64,000 nt of DNA from Thysanoteuthis rhombus (lineage: Eukaryota > Mollusca > Cephalopoda > Oegopsida > Thysanoteuthidae): NCBI GenBank assembly GCA_963457665.1, contig OY735212.1:3534397-3598396 (forward strand), read 5' to 3'. The position numbers and the translations under genes were made by a program. Shown here piece after piece: positions 1-9,783 of the stretch (position 1 is the stretch's first letter; every line of letters starts with the position of its first letter). Under the pieces are notes generated by a model that did no database searches, was not told the DNA's origin, and was given only the letters and a program-made list of their open reading frames with translations.

Positions 1-1390
1 CATCACAGTCACGTAACGGTTATCACATATACACCTTTGAAGAGGGTCGAAGAAATGAATCAGCCGAAATATTGTGACCATATCGACGATTAGAAGGTCC
101 TGTATCATCATAATCTTACAATTATATTGAGTGGCACCTCCTATATCAATATCCTAGATTTAAAAGATGTAATTTTTCGATTCAATGGATATAACTTTCT
201 GCATACTAAGTCATAAATGAATCTTTTTGAACTAATTGACAATTCTCTGGTTTGATGTTTCGCCTCACTTTTCAAAAAGTAAAGTCAAGTAAAAAAGAAG
301 AAAAAATGTAATCTTTACCCATCCAACATGCATTTTTGCGCATATACATTTCGGGAGTTATAGATTCCCTACCAGTTCCAATAGTCTGCGTTCGGGTTCA
401 GGAGAAACCTCAAATTTTGAATGCTGATTTTCAATACTGGCAGATTTTCAAAAAAAAGACTTCTCTCCAGAGTGGGTAACTGCTTTTATAAAATCCCATG
501 TTGATACAGGAACAATTACAAAGGAGAATCGAGCCATTCATTCAAAGTCAGTCTCGAAGAACTCCAAAACAACATATAAAGGGCACGTGCAAAAACTGAG
601 ACTGGCACTAATGTTCTTGGGAAAGGTGTGAATCTGTGCCACCCTCCAGTCATGAGCAAAATAGTGTATGATGAATGGAGTGTCGCAACTTCGGGCGCTA
701 ATCACATACGTCGATGAGCTTGCCAAAACAGAGAAACTTATGATGTGTGAATCACAGTGAGGGATGGCAGATGCCGTAGCCAGCGTGAGAGCACTACTTT
801 ACATTATAAAGGCGAACTAGAAAATCTGGTATAGCGGACCATATCTGGAGAGAGAAAGATAGACATTACCCTCTCTGGGGGGAGGTCCAAATAATAGACA
901 GGGAATGCCGTTGGAGAATGAGAAAATTCAGAGATCCAGCATGCATTAACAAATTAACATGATGTGGATTTTACAACTCAACAGGGACAAGATATGAAAG
1001 ACCTTGACTAACAAAGAAAGAAAACAAAGATTTCTGCATCCTGCGTCACAAGCGTTGCCGATGAAAAAATTCTATTTACCGCAGTGAGTTGATACTAACT
1101 TTTTCATTGATAAATTTTGAAACCGAAATAAAAACGGGGGTTGCTCCATGGCTCCCGAATTCGGTACATTCGTACCGATTACGTTACTTTCAGCATTAGT
1201 TGGTACGTTTGATATTTACCAAGAAAGTGTTGGTAACAAGGATTAATTTCGTACATAGTCTTCTGAAATGTTCAATATCATTTGGTTGCTTAACACTTCA
1301 GCTATAGCCGATAGAATATTTTCTCAATCGAACAACATTGAGGTTTAAATAAAAAGAACCAAAATTTCAATGAGGCGTCCACTATAAAGC
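1..1390. other. AT-rich single-copy flank, no gene recognised
   Basis: I see no open frame with codon structure, no splice-bounded exon, no RNA gene and no satellite-type sequence here. The longest open stretch (538-726, minus strand, 62 codons) has no recognisable domain and is of a length expected by chance. A short perfect dyad lies at 1161-1167 and 1172-1178 (TCGGTAC / GTACCGA, 4-base loop). Its significance is unknown, and such dyads are common by chance. Confidence 0.6.
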
Positions 1391-1825
1391 TTAAACGCCA
1401 TCGTTGCCAGATCACGTGACCCTAAATGAGAGATAATCATAGGTAAGAAGCATTTTTATCAAGGAACCCTTTCCTATCAAGTTTCGAGTAAACCTGACAT
1501 AAAACAGTCGAGAAAATCGATTTTATGACTAGAAATTTAAACGCCATTATTGACAGACCCCGTGACTCTGAGGGGGAGAACTTTATAAGTAAGAAGAATC
1601 TTATCAAGGGGCACCTTTCTACCAAGTTTCAAATAGATATGACTTGAAACAGCAGGGATAATCGATTTTAATCGATTCCAAAACATATAGTTCAAACGTT
1701 ATTCTTGCCAGATCACGTAAACCTTGGTGGAAGTATATAGTTAGTCAAGAAGTACCTCATCAACTGATACCTTTCAACCATGTTTCAAGTAAATCTGACT
1801 TGAAGCAGTTGAGAAACAATATGGG
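1391..1825. repeat. Three diverged tandem copies of a 146-154 bp sequence
   Basis: Copy 1 runs about 1391-1536, copy 2 about 1537-1690 and copy 3 about 1691-1825. Each opens with TTAAACGCC or TTCAAACG. Each then has an ATC/GAC-CACGTGA/ACGTAA-type block (copies 1 and 3 share GCCAGATCACGT), an AAGAAG block followed by TATCAAGG or CATCAACTG, a CCTTTC block, and AAGTTTC or TGTTTCAAGTAAA followed by CTGAC or TGACTTGAA and CAG-GAGAAA. The copies are clearly related but well diverged, so this is an old local triplication. It is unrelated to the downstream satellite. It could be a small minisatellite or tandem fragments of a mobile element. No intact frame runs through it. Confidence 0.75.
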
Positions 1826-2276
1826 GACAGACCTCTAAAATTATGTTTCTCGACAAACTCAAACTATAAATGCCCTCCTACACTTTTATTAAGTTCCTAG
1901 TAAGAGTTATACGCTGACTTATCATTATTATCATATCGGTTGATAAATGTTCATATACTGCAGATTTGGTCCGCTTTTTAAATATATGGTACGTTTCAGG
2001 CTGTGATATTGGTACGTTTGATACATTTCTTTTTGCAACCCTTGTTTGCATACTAATCAAATGCTCGTGTTTATGAATATCTTTACATCCGAGTGTTGAA
2101 GAGTGAAAATTTGGAAACAAAATTACTTATGCTCTAAACAAGGAGTTTATTTTCTCATGGGAAGTCTTCAGAATTCTTTGTTCTTTTGCCATATTTCGAC
2201 TTGACATCATCAGCGACCTTTCATTGTAAATCGGCGAGCGTAAAGCTAGACAATTCTTTTCGAAGAGATGAAAAAA
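1826..2276. other. AT-rich spacer, nothing recognised
   Basis: No gene, repeat or structured element that I can support. The sequence GGTACGTTTGATA occurs at 2011-2023 and also at 1203-1215 in the left flank. This 13-base match may be chance or a trace of a dispersed repeat. Confidence 0.5.
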
Positions 2277-2510
2277 AAATGTATATATATATATGCGTGT
2301 GTGTGTTGGCGAATTTATACATATGCATTGTCGAATATGTATGAGCGTGTCAGCGAATATATATATATATCTGTGTGTGTGTGTGTGTGTGCGTGTGTGA
2401 GTGTATAAATGCATTGGCGCACATGCATGTCTGCATGTGTGTGCGTGTGTTTGTATGGGAATAGATGCATGTACACTTGCAAGTATACATGCATACATGT
2501 GTGTATATTG
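2277..2510. repeat. Compound TG/TA microsatellite cluster
   Basis: Runs of (TA)n at 2282-2294 and 2357-2370 alternate with (TG)n at 2295-2306 and 2372-2399. Degenerate TGTGCGTGTG, GCATGT and CATGCATA tracts follow to about 2510. The Thr-His and Tyr-Ile strings encoded in some frames are a by-product of dinucleotide repetition, not protein. Such compound tracts are abundant in many invertebrate genomes. Confidence 0.9.
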
Positions 2511-2648
2511 AAGAATTGGACTCTAAGTCAAATGCATGAGACGTGACTTTATGCTGGCTGCCTCCACAGAAAATCTCGACAACGAAATCGCATCTGCCCC
2601 GCATCTGCCACAATATACTATGCGTAACGCTGTTCAGAAGCTCGGAAA

Positions 2649-2651
<3 letters not shown>
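2511..2651. other. Short non-repetitive island between two microsatellites
   Basis: About 140 bases of slightly higher GC lie between the TG/TA cluster and the TA run. A frame starting with ATG at 2536 stays open through this island but then runs into the TA run and ends at 2733. No domain is recognisable. I treat it as non-coding, with a small chance that it is part of an exon. Confidence 0.4.

Positions 2652-2706
<55 letters not shown>
2652..2706. repeat. (TA)n microsatellite, about 27 units
   Basis: An uninterrupted alternating TA tract of about 55 bases. It is self-complementary and so able to extrude a cruciform. It is expected to vary in length between individuals. Confidence 0.97.
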
Positions 2707-2710
<4 letters not shown>

Positions 2711-2803
2711 TAGTAGAGAGCCTGTCAAAATGACTAGACTATCTATGTATGGATAAGTTATGCAGATGTATTTTTCAGTATGAATATTGGACTATATAAA
2801 TGA

Positions 2804-2835
2804 TAGGCACCCCAGAATTGATCAAATTGAAAAAG
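2804..2835 (+). repeat. Left terminal inverted repeat of the MITE
   Basis: Pairs with 3228-3260. The inner 26 bases are perfectly complementary, and the tip differs by a one-base length change and one or two substitutions. Confidence 0.85.
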
Positions 2836-2859
2836 AACACATTTTGACTCTTCACCGAA

Positions 2860-2877
2860 TGACGTCATCACGTACGT
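2860..2877. promoter_or_regulatory. CRE-like palindrome TGACGTCA plus ACGTACGT
   Basis: A perfect 8-bp TGACGTCA (2860-2867), the consensus bound by CREB/ATF-type bZIP factors, is followed by the palindrome ACGTACGT (2870-2877). Both lie just inside the left MITE end. No promoter or transcript is visible nearby, so a regulatory role is only possible. Confidence 0.3.
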
Positions 2878-3127
2878 CAGCAATATTACATACATCAACG
2901 TATACTTTTTGTTTAATTTACTTTTTGATTCTAATCTATTCTTTATTATTGGATGAATTATTGTAATTGTATTTTATTCAATCGAAATGAATATTCGTAA
3001 AGCTAAATCGTATTTTTATTGTCAACTTTTAGTTATTACCTTCTTAATTTTTTACGGCATCGCGTAATCAGTGTGATCGCAAATGAATGCAGGTTGCCGT
3101 AGAATTACGGTCTGAGTCAAAGTTCTA

Positions 3128-3153
3128 ATGAAAAGCAACTGAAAATCAAGATG
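3128..3153 (+). repeat. Satellite basic unit embedded in the MITE
   Basis: Positions 3128-3148 match the unit at about 5014-5034 in the degenerate array without mismatch over 21 bases (core GAAAAGCAACTGAAAATC). The next bases (GATG, then a looser CTAATCAAAATC at about 3164-3175) look like a second, decayed unit. The next clear units do not start until about 4312. Confidence 0.7.
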
Positions 3154-3227
3154 TAGGTAAAAACTAATCAAAATCAAAAAAAAAAAAACAAAAAAAAATA
3201 TTGTATTGCAATACTTCATCCTTCATG

Positions 3228-3260
3228 CTTTTTCAATTTGATCAATTCTGGGAATGCCTA
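3228..3260 (-). repeat. Right terminal inverted repeat of the MITE
   Basis: Reverse complement of the left end, closing at TGCCTA where the left end opens with TAGGCA. The bases outside (TATGGTC on the right, AAATGA on the left) are unrelated, which fixes the boundary. Confidence 0.85.
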
Positions 3261-4311
3261 TATGGTCTTTCATGCACTTACTGGAGAAAAAACCTGCATA
3301 CATCGAACGAAATCCCCTATTCTGTTGATATTCTACCGTTATTCATAATCTAAAAGAATTTAGGAATAGAAAGCAACTGAATTCGGTAAAAAAAAGTGAA
3401 TTTCCTCTCAGTTTGAAGAAGAGCTCCATTCTATTCCGAATCAGCTCAATGACTCCAGAAGTAGTAGCGATGTAGACGCACATACAGACACATAGCGGTG
3501 CGCTTCAGTGCAGCCGAACCCACTGAAAAAAAAATCGCTTTACCCCCTTCCTCTCTTTTTATCCATTTTAGCGTGACGGAACCAGCAAACATCCAAACAA
3601 GAAAAATGATAACAGCTTTTATTTTATAAGATACCCTGCACTTTCAAAAGTTCGCTTTACGTCACTTTTTCGCTTTTACGGCAAAAGGTGAAAAGCGAAT
3701 AAAACTTTCAGTCTTTGTTCTGTGGCGAGATGTTTGTGTGGCAGGCGCTCCTTATTTCACCCTTTCGTACAATCAAATCTCCTGCACCTACCATCACCTC
3801 AATTTCCAACGACTGTCAACGAGTGTCATACTATCATCATCATTTTAGGGTCTGGACTCGCTCAAGAATTTTCCCCTGATAGATTAATTGTAACTACATC
3901 AACAAAAGAAGGTAAAAAACTGACATATTGTTAAAAAAAACTCCTTTCATAGCCCCCTTGGAATGACATTTTTTGTCTGATCATATTTAGTTAATCACTC
4001 AGAAACTGAAGGCGCTTTATTCTCGAAGTTAGAGCATTTTAAAGATATTGCACAATCAAAAATGCGTTGCAATGAGCTGTTTTTGCTTCGTTCTGTGATC
4101 GACTCTCAAACCTACAAACCCATATACCAACGTATAGACATCCGATCATTAGATAATAAGTAAGAACTGAGAAAGTGTTAAGGGCCTGATCAGACTGTCA
4201 CTCTTCGACAGTAAGGAAAATGGCGCATATTTGAAATAAAAAAAAGTTGCTCTGGGCGACTCAAAATTGCTGAAAGCTCAATCTCTACTTTACTTGCTAC
4301 ATTAGACTAAC
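3261..4311. other. Single-copy flank between MITE and satellite, no gene recognised
   Basis: AT-rich sequence with several A-runs. A weak satellite-like echo (AGAAAGCAACTGAA, about 3368-3381) is present. The segment from about 3470 to 3880 is richer in GC and C-tracts and could hold a fragment of an exon or 5' region. The open frame at 3722-3934, however, begins with GTG and encodes nothing I recognise. A hairpin-capable dyad lies at 3669-3699. Confidence 0.5.
3669..3699. other. Perfect 9-bp hairpin, TTCGCTTTT / AAAAGCGAA
   Basis: The arms lie at 3669-3677 and 3691-3699 around a 13-base loop. A direct near-copy of the left arm (TTCGCTTTACG) lies just upstream at about 3652-3662. Function unknown. 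It is not followed by a T-tract, and a bacterial-type terminator is not expected here. Confidence 0.4.
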
Positions 4312-5780
4312 AGTTGCGATGAAAAGCAAAGTTGCAATAAAAAAAACAACTAGAAAATTAAAGTCGCGATGGAAAACATACAGAAAAACTAAAGCTGCAA
4401 TGGAAAACTAAAAGGTGCAATGAAAAGCAACTAGAAAATGAAAGTCACCATGAAAGGCAACTAAAAATCAAAATGTAAAACAACTGAAAAGAAAAGCCAC
4501 GATGAAAAGCCACTAAGTATTTGAACTGCGATGGAAAACTAAAAATTAGAATCACGATGGAAAGCAAATAAAAAAATTAGGGCCACGATAGAAAGCAAAT
4601 AAAAATCGCGATGGAAAATAACTGAAAGATATGAGCCACGATGGAAAACAACTCAAAATCGAAATAAAAACAACTGATAAAATGAAGCCACGATGAAAAG
4701 CAACAAAAAATTGTGATGAAAAACAACTGAAAAAATGAAGCCACAATCAAAGCAACTAAAAATTGGGATGAGATGCTACTAAAAATTGCAATGAAAAGTA
4801 ACTAAGAATTTGAACTGCGATGGAAAAAATTTGAGTCATGATGAAAAGCAAATAAAAACGATGGAAATCAACTAAAAATTACAATGAAAAACAACTGTAA
4901 AAAATAAAGCAACGATGAAAAGCAACTAAAAATCGGAATGGAAAGCAACTAGTAATTGCAATGAAAACGAACAAAGAATTTGAACCGAGATGGAAAACTA
5001 AAAACTAGGGCCACGATGAAAAGCAACTGAAAATCAGAATGATAAACAATTGAAAAAAAATAAAGCCCCAATGAAAAGCAACTAAAAATTTCAATGAAAA
5101 CATACTAAGAAAAATAAATTCACGATCAAAAGCAACTAAAAATTGGGATGAAATGCAACAGAAAAAAATAAACCACGATGAAAAGCAACTAAAATTCGCC
5201 ATGAAAACCAAGTAGATATTGCAATGAAAAGAAACGTGGAATTGGAACCGCGATGGGAAACTAAAAATTAAAGTTACGATGAAAAGCAACAAAGAATTGG
5301 GATGAAAAACAACTGAAAAAAAAAAAACCACGATGAAAAGCAAATAATAATGGCAATGAAAAGCAACAAAGAATTTGAACTGCGATGGGGAAAAATTAGA
5401 GTCAAAATGAAAAGTTTGAGGATGGAAAGCAATAAAAAATTACAATGAAAAGCAATTAGAAATTTGAACTGCGATAGAAAACTAAAAATTAGAGTCACGA
5501 TAAAAAGCAAATACAAAAAATTTGATGGAAAAATGAAGCCACGATAAAAATCAAAATTGCAATGAAAAGAAACTGAAAATTGCAATGAAAAAATTGGGAT
5601 AAAAAGTAAATAGAAATTGAGATGAGAAACAAGTGAAAAAAAAAGCTGCAATGGAAAGCAAGTAAAACTCACAATGAAAAACAACTCAAAAAATAAAGCC
5701 ACGATGAAAAGCAACAAAAAATCGAAATGAAAAGCAACTAAAAATGATGATGAAAAAATACTGAGGAGATAATAAATGAA
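4312..5780 (+). repeat. Degenerate minisatellite, units of about 22 bp
   Basis: The region is a tandem run of imperfect units of about 22-32 bp with the theme ATGAAAAGCAACTAAAAATC, joined by CGATG, CAATG or GGATG. Clear units occur, for example, at 4910-4931, 5014-5035 and 5150-5171. A second phrase (TTTGAACTGCGATGG followed by AAAACTAAAAATTAGAGTC) recurs at about 4520, 4810, 4980, 5243, 5374 and 5464 with irregular spacing. Heavy point mutation and length variation mark an old, non-homogenised array edge. All units have the same orientation as the downstream satellite. Confidence 0.9.
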
Positions 5781-6590
5781 AGCAACTAAAAATCAGAGTC
5801 CTGTCAGAGAAACAACAAGAAAATGAAAGTTGCGATGAAAAACAACTAATGAAAAAAAACTAAATAAAGTCACAATGAAAAGCAACTAAAAATCGGAATA
5901 AAAAGCAACTGAAGATGACAATGAAAACAATTGAAAAAATAAAAGAAAAGCAACTGAAAATCAGAGTCCCATCAGAGGAGCAACTAAAAAATGGAAGTTG
6001 CAATGAAGAGCAACTAAAACTCGCGATGAAAAACTACTAAAAAAATTGAAGCCACGATGAAAAGCAATTAAAAATAAGAGTCCTGTCGGAAAAGCAACTA
6101 GAAAATAAAACTTGTAATGAAAAGCAACTAAGGGAAAAATACTCAATAAAGTGAAGATGAAAAGGAACTAAAACTCACGATGAAAAACAACTGAAAAAAA
6201 TAAAGCCACGATGAAAAGCAACTAAAAATCAGAATCCCTTCAGAGAAGCAACTAGAAAGAAAAAAGTTGCTATGAAAAGCAACTAACGAAAAAGAACTCA
6301 ATAAAGTTACGATGAAAAGCGATGAAAAACAACTCAAAAAAAAATAAAGCCACAATTGAAAGCAACTAAAAATAAGAGTCCTGTCAGAGAAGCAACTAGA
6401 AAAAAAAGTTGTAATGAAAAGCAACTAATGATTAACGCTTCAATAAAGTCAAGATGAAAATCAGCTGAAAATTGCAATGATAAGAATTGGGATGAAAAGC
6501 AACTCAATAAAGTCACGATGAAAAGCAAGTAAAAATCGAAACAAAAAAGCAACTAAAGATGACAAGGAAAAACTACTGAAAATATTAAAT
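5781..6590 (+). repeat. Transition zone: forerunner monomers at irregular 114-235 bp spacing
   Basis: The landmark AGAGTCC or AGAATCC of the later 100-bp monomer appears at about 5795, 5963, 6077, 6231, 6374 and 6609, at steps of 168, 114, 154, 143 and 235 bp. Between landmarks one can read the parts of the mature monomer in order: GCAACTAAAAATCAGAGTCC, GAGAAGCAACTAGAAA, AGTTG with GCAACTAAT, and AACTCAATAAAGTCACGATG. Additional 22-bp units are interleaved. The phrase AACTCAATAAAGTCACGATG aligns with the mature AACTCTATGGAACCACGAAG. Confidence 0.88.
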
Positions 6591-7699
6591 AAAAAGTAAC
6601 TAAAAATCAGAGTCCAGTCAGAGAAGCAAGTAAAAAAAGGAAGTTGCCAATAGGAACAACTAATGGAAAACAACTATACAGCCACTAAGGAGAGCAACTA
6701 AAAATCAGAGACCAGTCAGAGAGGCAACTAAAAAAAGGAGGTTGCCGATAGAAACAACTAATGAAAAAAAAAAACTATATGGAGCAACAAAGGAAAGCAA
6801 ATGAAAATCAGAGTCCCGCCAGAAAAACAACTAAAAAATAGGAGTTGCCGATAGGAGTAACTAACGGGAAATAACTCTATGGAACCACGAAAGAAAGCAA
6901 CTAAAAATCAGAGTCCAGTCAGAGAGGCAACAAAAAAAAAGGAAGTAGCGTGTAGAAACAGCTAATGAAAAATAACTCTATGAAACCACGAAGGAAAGCA
7001 ACTAAAAATCAGAGTCCAGTCAGGGAGGCAACTAGAAAATAGAAGTTGTGTGTAGAAGCAACTAATGGAAAACAACTGTATGGAACCACGGAAAAAAGCA
7101 ACTAAAAATCAGAGTCCAGTCAGGGAGGCAACTAGAAAATAGAAGTTGCGTGTAGAAGCAACCAACGGAAAATAACTGTATTGAACCACGGAAGAAAGCA
7201 ACTAAAAATTAGAGTCCAGTCAGAGACGCAACTAGAAAATAGAAGTTGTGCGTAGAAGCAACTATCGGAAAACATCTGTATGGAACCATGAAGGAAAGCA
7301 AATGGAAATCGCAGTCCAATCAGGGAGGCAACTAGAAAATAGAAGTAGCGTGTAGAAGCAACTAACGGAAAATAACTGTATGGAACCACGAAGGAAAGCA
7401 AATGAAAATCAGAGTCCAGTCAGAGAAGCAACTAGAAAAAAAAAGTTGCATGTAGAAGCAACTATGGAAAACCACTCTATGGAACCACAGAGGAAAGCAA
7501 CTAAAAATCAGAGTCCAGTCAGAGACGCAACTAGAAAATAGAAGTTGTGTGTAGAAGCAACTAATTGAAAACAACTGTATGGAACCATGAAGGAAAGCAG
7601 ATGAAAATCACAGACCAATCATGGAAGCAACTAGAAAATAGAAGTTGTGTGTAGAAGCAACTAATGGGAAAAAACTCTATGGAACCACAGAGGGAAGCA

Positions 7700-9200
7700 A
7701 CTAAAAATCAGAGTCCAGTAGAATTTTCAGGGAGGCAACTATAAAATAGAAATAGCTTGTAGAAGCAACTAACGGAAAATAACTGTATGGAACCACGAAG
7801 GAAAGCAAATGAAAATCAGAGTCCAGTCAGAGAAGCAACTAGAAAATAGAAGTAGCGTATAGAAGGAACTAATGGAAAACAACTCTATGGAACCACGGAG
7901 GAAAGCAACTAAAAATAAGAGACCAGTCAGGGAGGCAACTAGAAAATAGAAGTAGCGTGTAAAAAACAACTAATGGAAAATAACTGTATAGAACCACGAA
8001 GGAAAGCAAATGAAAATCAGAGTCCAGTCAGAGAAGCAACTAGAAAATATAAGTTGCATGTAGAAGCAAGTAATGGAAAACAACTCTATGGAACTATGGA
8101 GGAAAGCAACTAAAAATCAGAGTCCAGTCAGGGAGGCAACTATAAAATAGAAATAGCGTGTAGAAGCAACTAAAGGAAAATAACTCTATGGAACCGCGGA
8201 AAAAAGCAAGTAAAAATCAGAATCCAGTCAGGGAGGTAACTAGAAAATAGAAGTAGCGTGTAGAAACAACTAATGGAAAATAACAGTATGGAACAACGAA
8301 GGAAAGCAAATGAAAATCAGACTCCAGTCAGAGAGGCAACTAGAAAATAGAAGTTGCGTGTAGAAGCAACTAATGGAAAACAACTCTATGGAACTAAGGA
8401 GGAAAGCAAATGAAAATCAGAGTCCAGTCAGAGAGGCAACTAGAAAATAGAAATAGCTTGTAGAAGCAACTAACGGAAAATAACTGTATGGAACCACGAA
8501 GGAAAGCAAATGAAAATCAGAGTCCAGTCAGAGAAGCAACTAGAAAATAGAAGTAGCGTATAGAAGGAACTAATGGAAAACAACTCTCTGGAATCACGGA
8601 GGAAAGCAACTAAAAATTAGAGACCAGTCAGGGAGGCAACTAGAAAATAGAAGTAGCGTGTAAAAAACAACTAATGGAAAATTACTGTATAGAACCACGA
8701 AGGAAAGCAAATGAAAATCAGAGTCCAGTCAGAGAAACAACTAGAAAATAGAAGTAGCGTGTAGAAGCAACTAACGGAAAATAACTGTATGGAACCACGA
8801 AGGAAAGCAAATGAAAATCAGAGTCCAGTCAGAGAAGCAACTAGAAAATAGAAGTAGCGTATAGAAGGAACTAATGGAAAACAACTCTCTGGAATCACGG
8901 AGGAAACCAACTAAAAATTAGAGACCAGTCAGGGAGGCAACTAGAAAATAGAAGTTGCGTGTAGTAACAACTAATGGAAAATAACTGTATGGAACCACGA
9001 AGGAAAGCAAATGAAAATCAGAGTCCAGTCAGAGAGGCAACTAGAAAATAAAAGTTGCGTGTAGAAGCAACTAATGGAAAAAAACTCTATGGAACTATGG
9101 AGGAAAGCAACTAAAAATCAGAGTCCAGTCAGGGAGGCAACTATAAAATAGAAATAGCTTGTAGAAGCAACTAACGGAAAATAACTGTATGGAACCACGA
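7700..9200 (+). repeat. About 701-bp (7-mer) higher-order repeat
   Basis: A diagnostic variant, AATAGCTTGTAGAAGC in place of the usual AATAGCGTG, occurs at 7751, 8452 and 9153, at exact steps of 701 bases. The next two monomers (AACGGAAAATAACTGTATGG, then GTAGCGTATAGAAGG) are the same each time. A 301-bp sub-duplication lies inside it: ACTCTCTGGAATCACGG occurs near 8583 and again near 8884. Confidence 0.75.
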
Positions 9201-9783
9201 AGGAAAGCAAATGAAAATCAGAGTCCAGTCAGAGAAGCAACTAGAAAATAGAAGTAGCGTATAGAAGGAACTAATGGAAAACAACTCTATGGAACCACGG
9301 AGGAAAGCAACTAAAAATTAGAGACCAGTCAGGGAGGCAACTAGAAAATAGAAGTAGCGTGTAGAAACAACTAATGGAAAATAACTGTATAGAACCACGA
9401 AGGAAAGCAAATGAAAATCAGAGTCCAGTCAGAGAAGCAACTATAAAATAGAAGTTGCGTGTAGAAACAACTAATGGAAAACAACTCTATGGAACTATGG
9501 AGGAAAGCAAGTAAAAATCAGAGTCCAGACAGGGAGGCAACTATAAAATAGAAATAGCGTTTAGAAGCAACGAACAGAAAATAACTCTATGGAACCATGA
9601 AAGAAAGCAATTGAAAATTAGGGACCAGTCAGAGAAGCAACTAGAAAATAAAAGTTGCGTGTAGAAGCAACTAATGGAAAACAACTCTATGGAACTATGG
9701 AGGAAAACAACAAAAAATTAGAGTCCCTCAGAGTGGCAACTAGAAAATAGAAGTAGCGTATAGAAGGAACTAATGGAAAACAA

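Larger units (their letters stand above)
2804..3260. mobile_element. MITE-like element, 457 bp, Tc1/mariner type (TA target site)
   Basis: The ends are inverted repeats about 30 bp long: left 2804-2835 and right 3228-3260. Both share CCAGAATTGATCAAATTG followed by AAAAAG when read inward, and differ only by a small change near the tip (CACCCC against CATTCCC). The outermost bases are TA on each side, consistent with a duplicated TA target and tips starting GGCA. The interior is AT-rich and has no transposase frame, so the element would be non-autonomous and mobilised in trans. It also carries a CRE-like palindrome (2860-2867), an A-rich tract (about 3175-3200) and one copy of the satellite's basic unit (3128-3148). 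The family assignment rests only on the TA flank and TIR length. Confidence 0.78.

Noticed and set aside
1203-2023. Repeated GGTACGTTTGATA at 1203 and 2011
   Set aside because: Only 13 bases shared, with flanks unrelated; could be chance in AT-rich DNA.
2127-2613. Minus-strand frames with His-Thr and Tyr-Ile runs
   Set aside because: Translation of TG/CA and TA microsatellites.
2536-2733. Plus-strand frame of 65 codons starting MRRDFM
   Set aside because: The second half is Tyr-Ile encoded by the TA run; the first 40 codons match nothing I recognise.
3175-3200. Poly-A tail of a retroposed SINE or processed pseudogene
   Set aside because: The A-tract lies inside the TIR element and is interrupted by C; no target-site duplication, tRNA-like head or coding remnant is visible next to it.
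3722-3934. Plus-strand frame of 70 codons in the GC-richer part of the flank
   Set aside because: Begins with GTG, no recognisable domain, no splice or polyadenylation context that I could defend. A fragment of an exon cannot be excluded.
4552-6673. Minus-strand frames of 60-147 codons in the degenerate array
   Set aside because: Low-complexity Phe/Ser/Leu strings caused by T-rich complement of A-rich repeat units; the 147-codon frame (5274-5717) is the longest in the window but consists wholly of repeat units.
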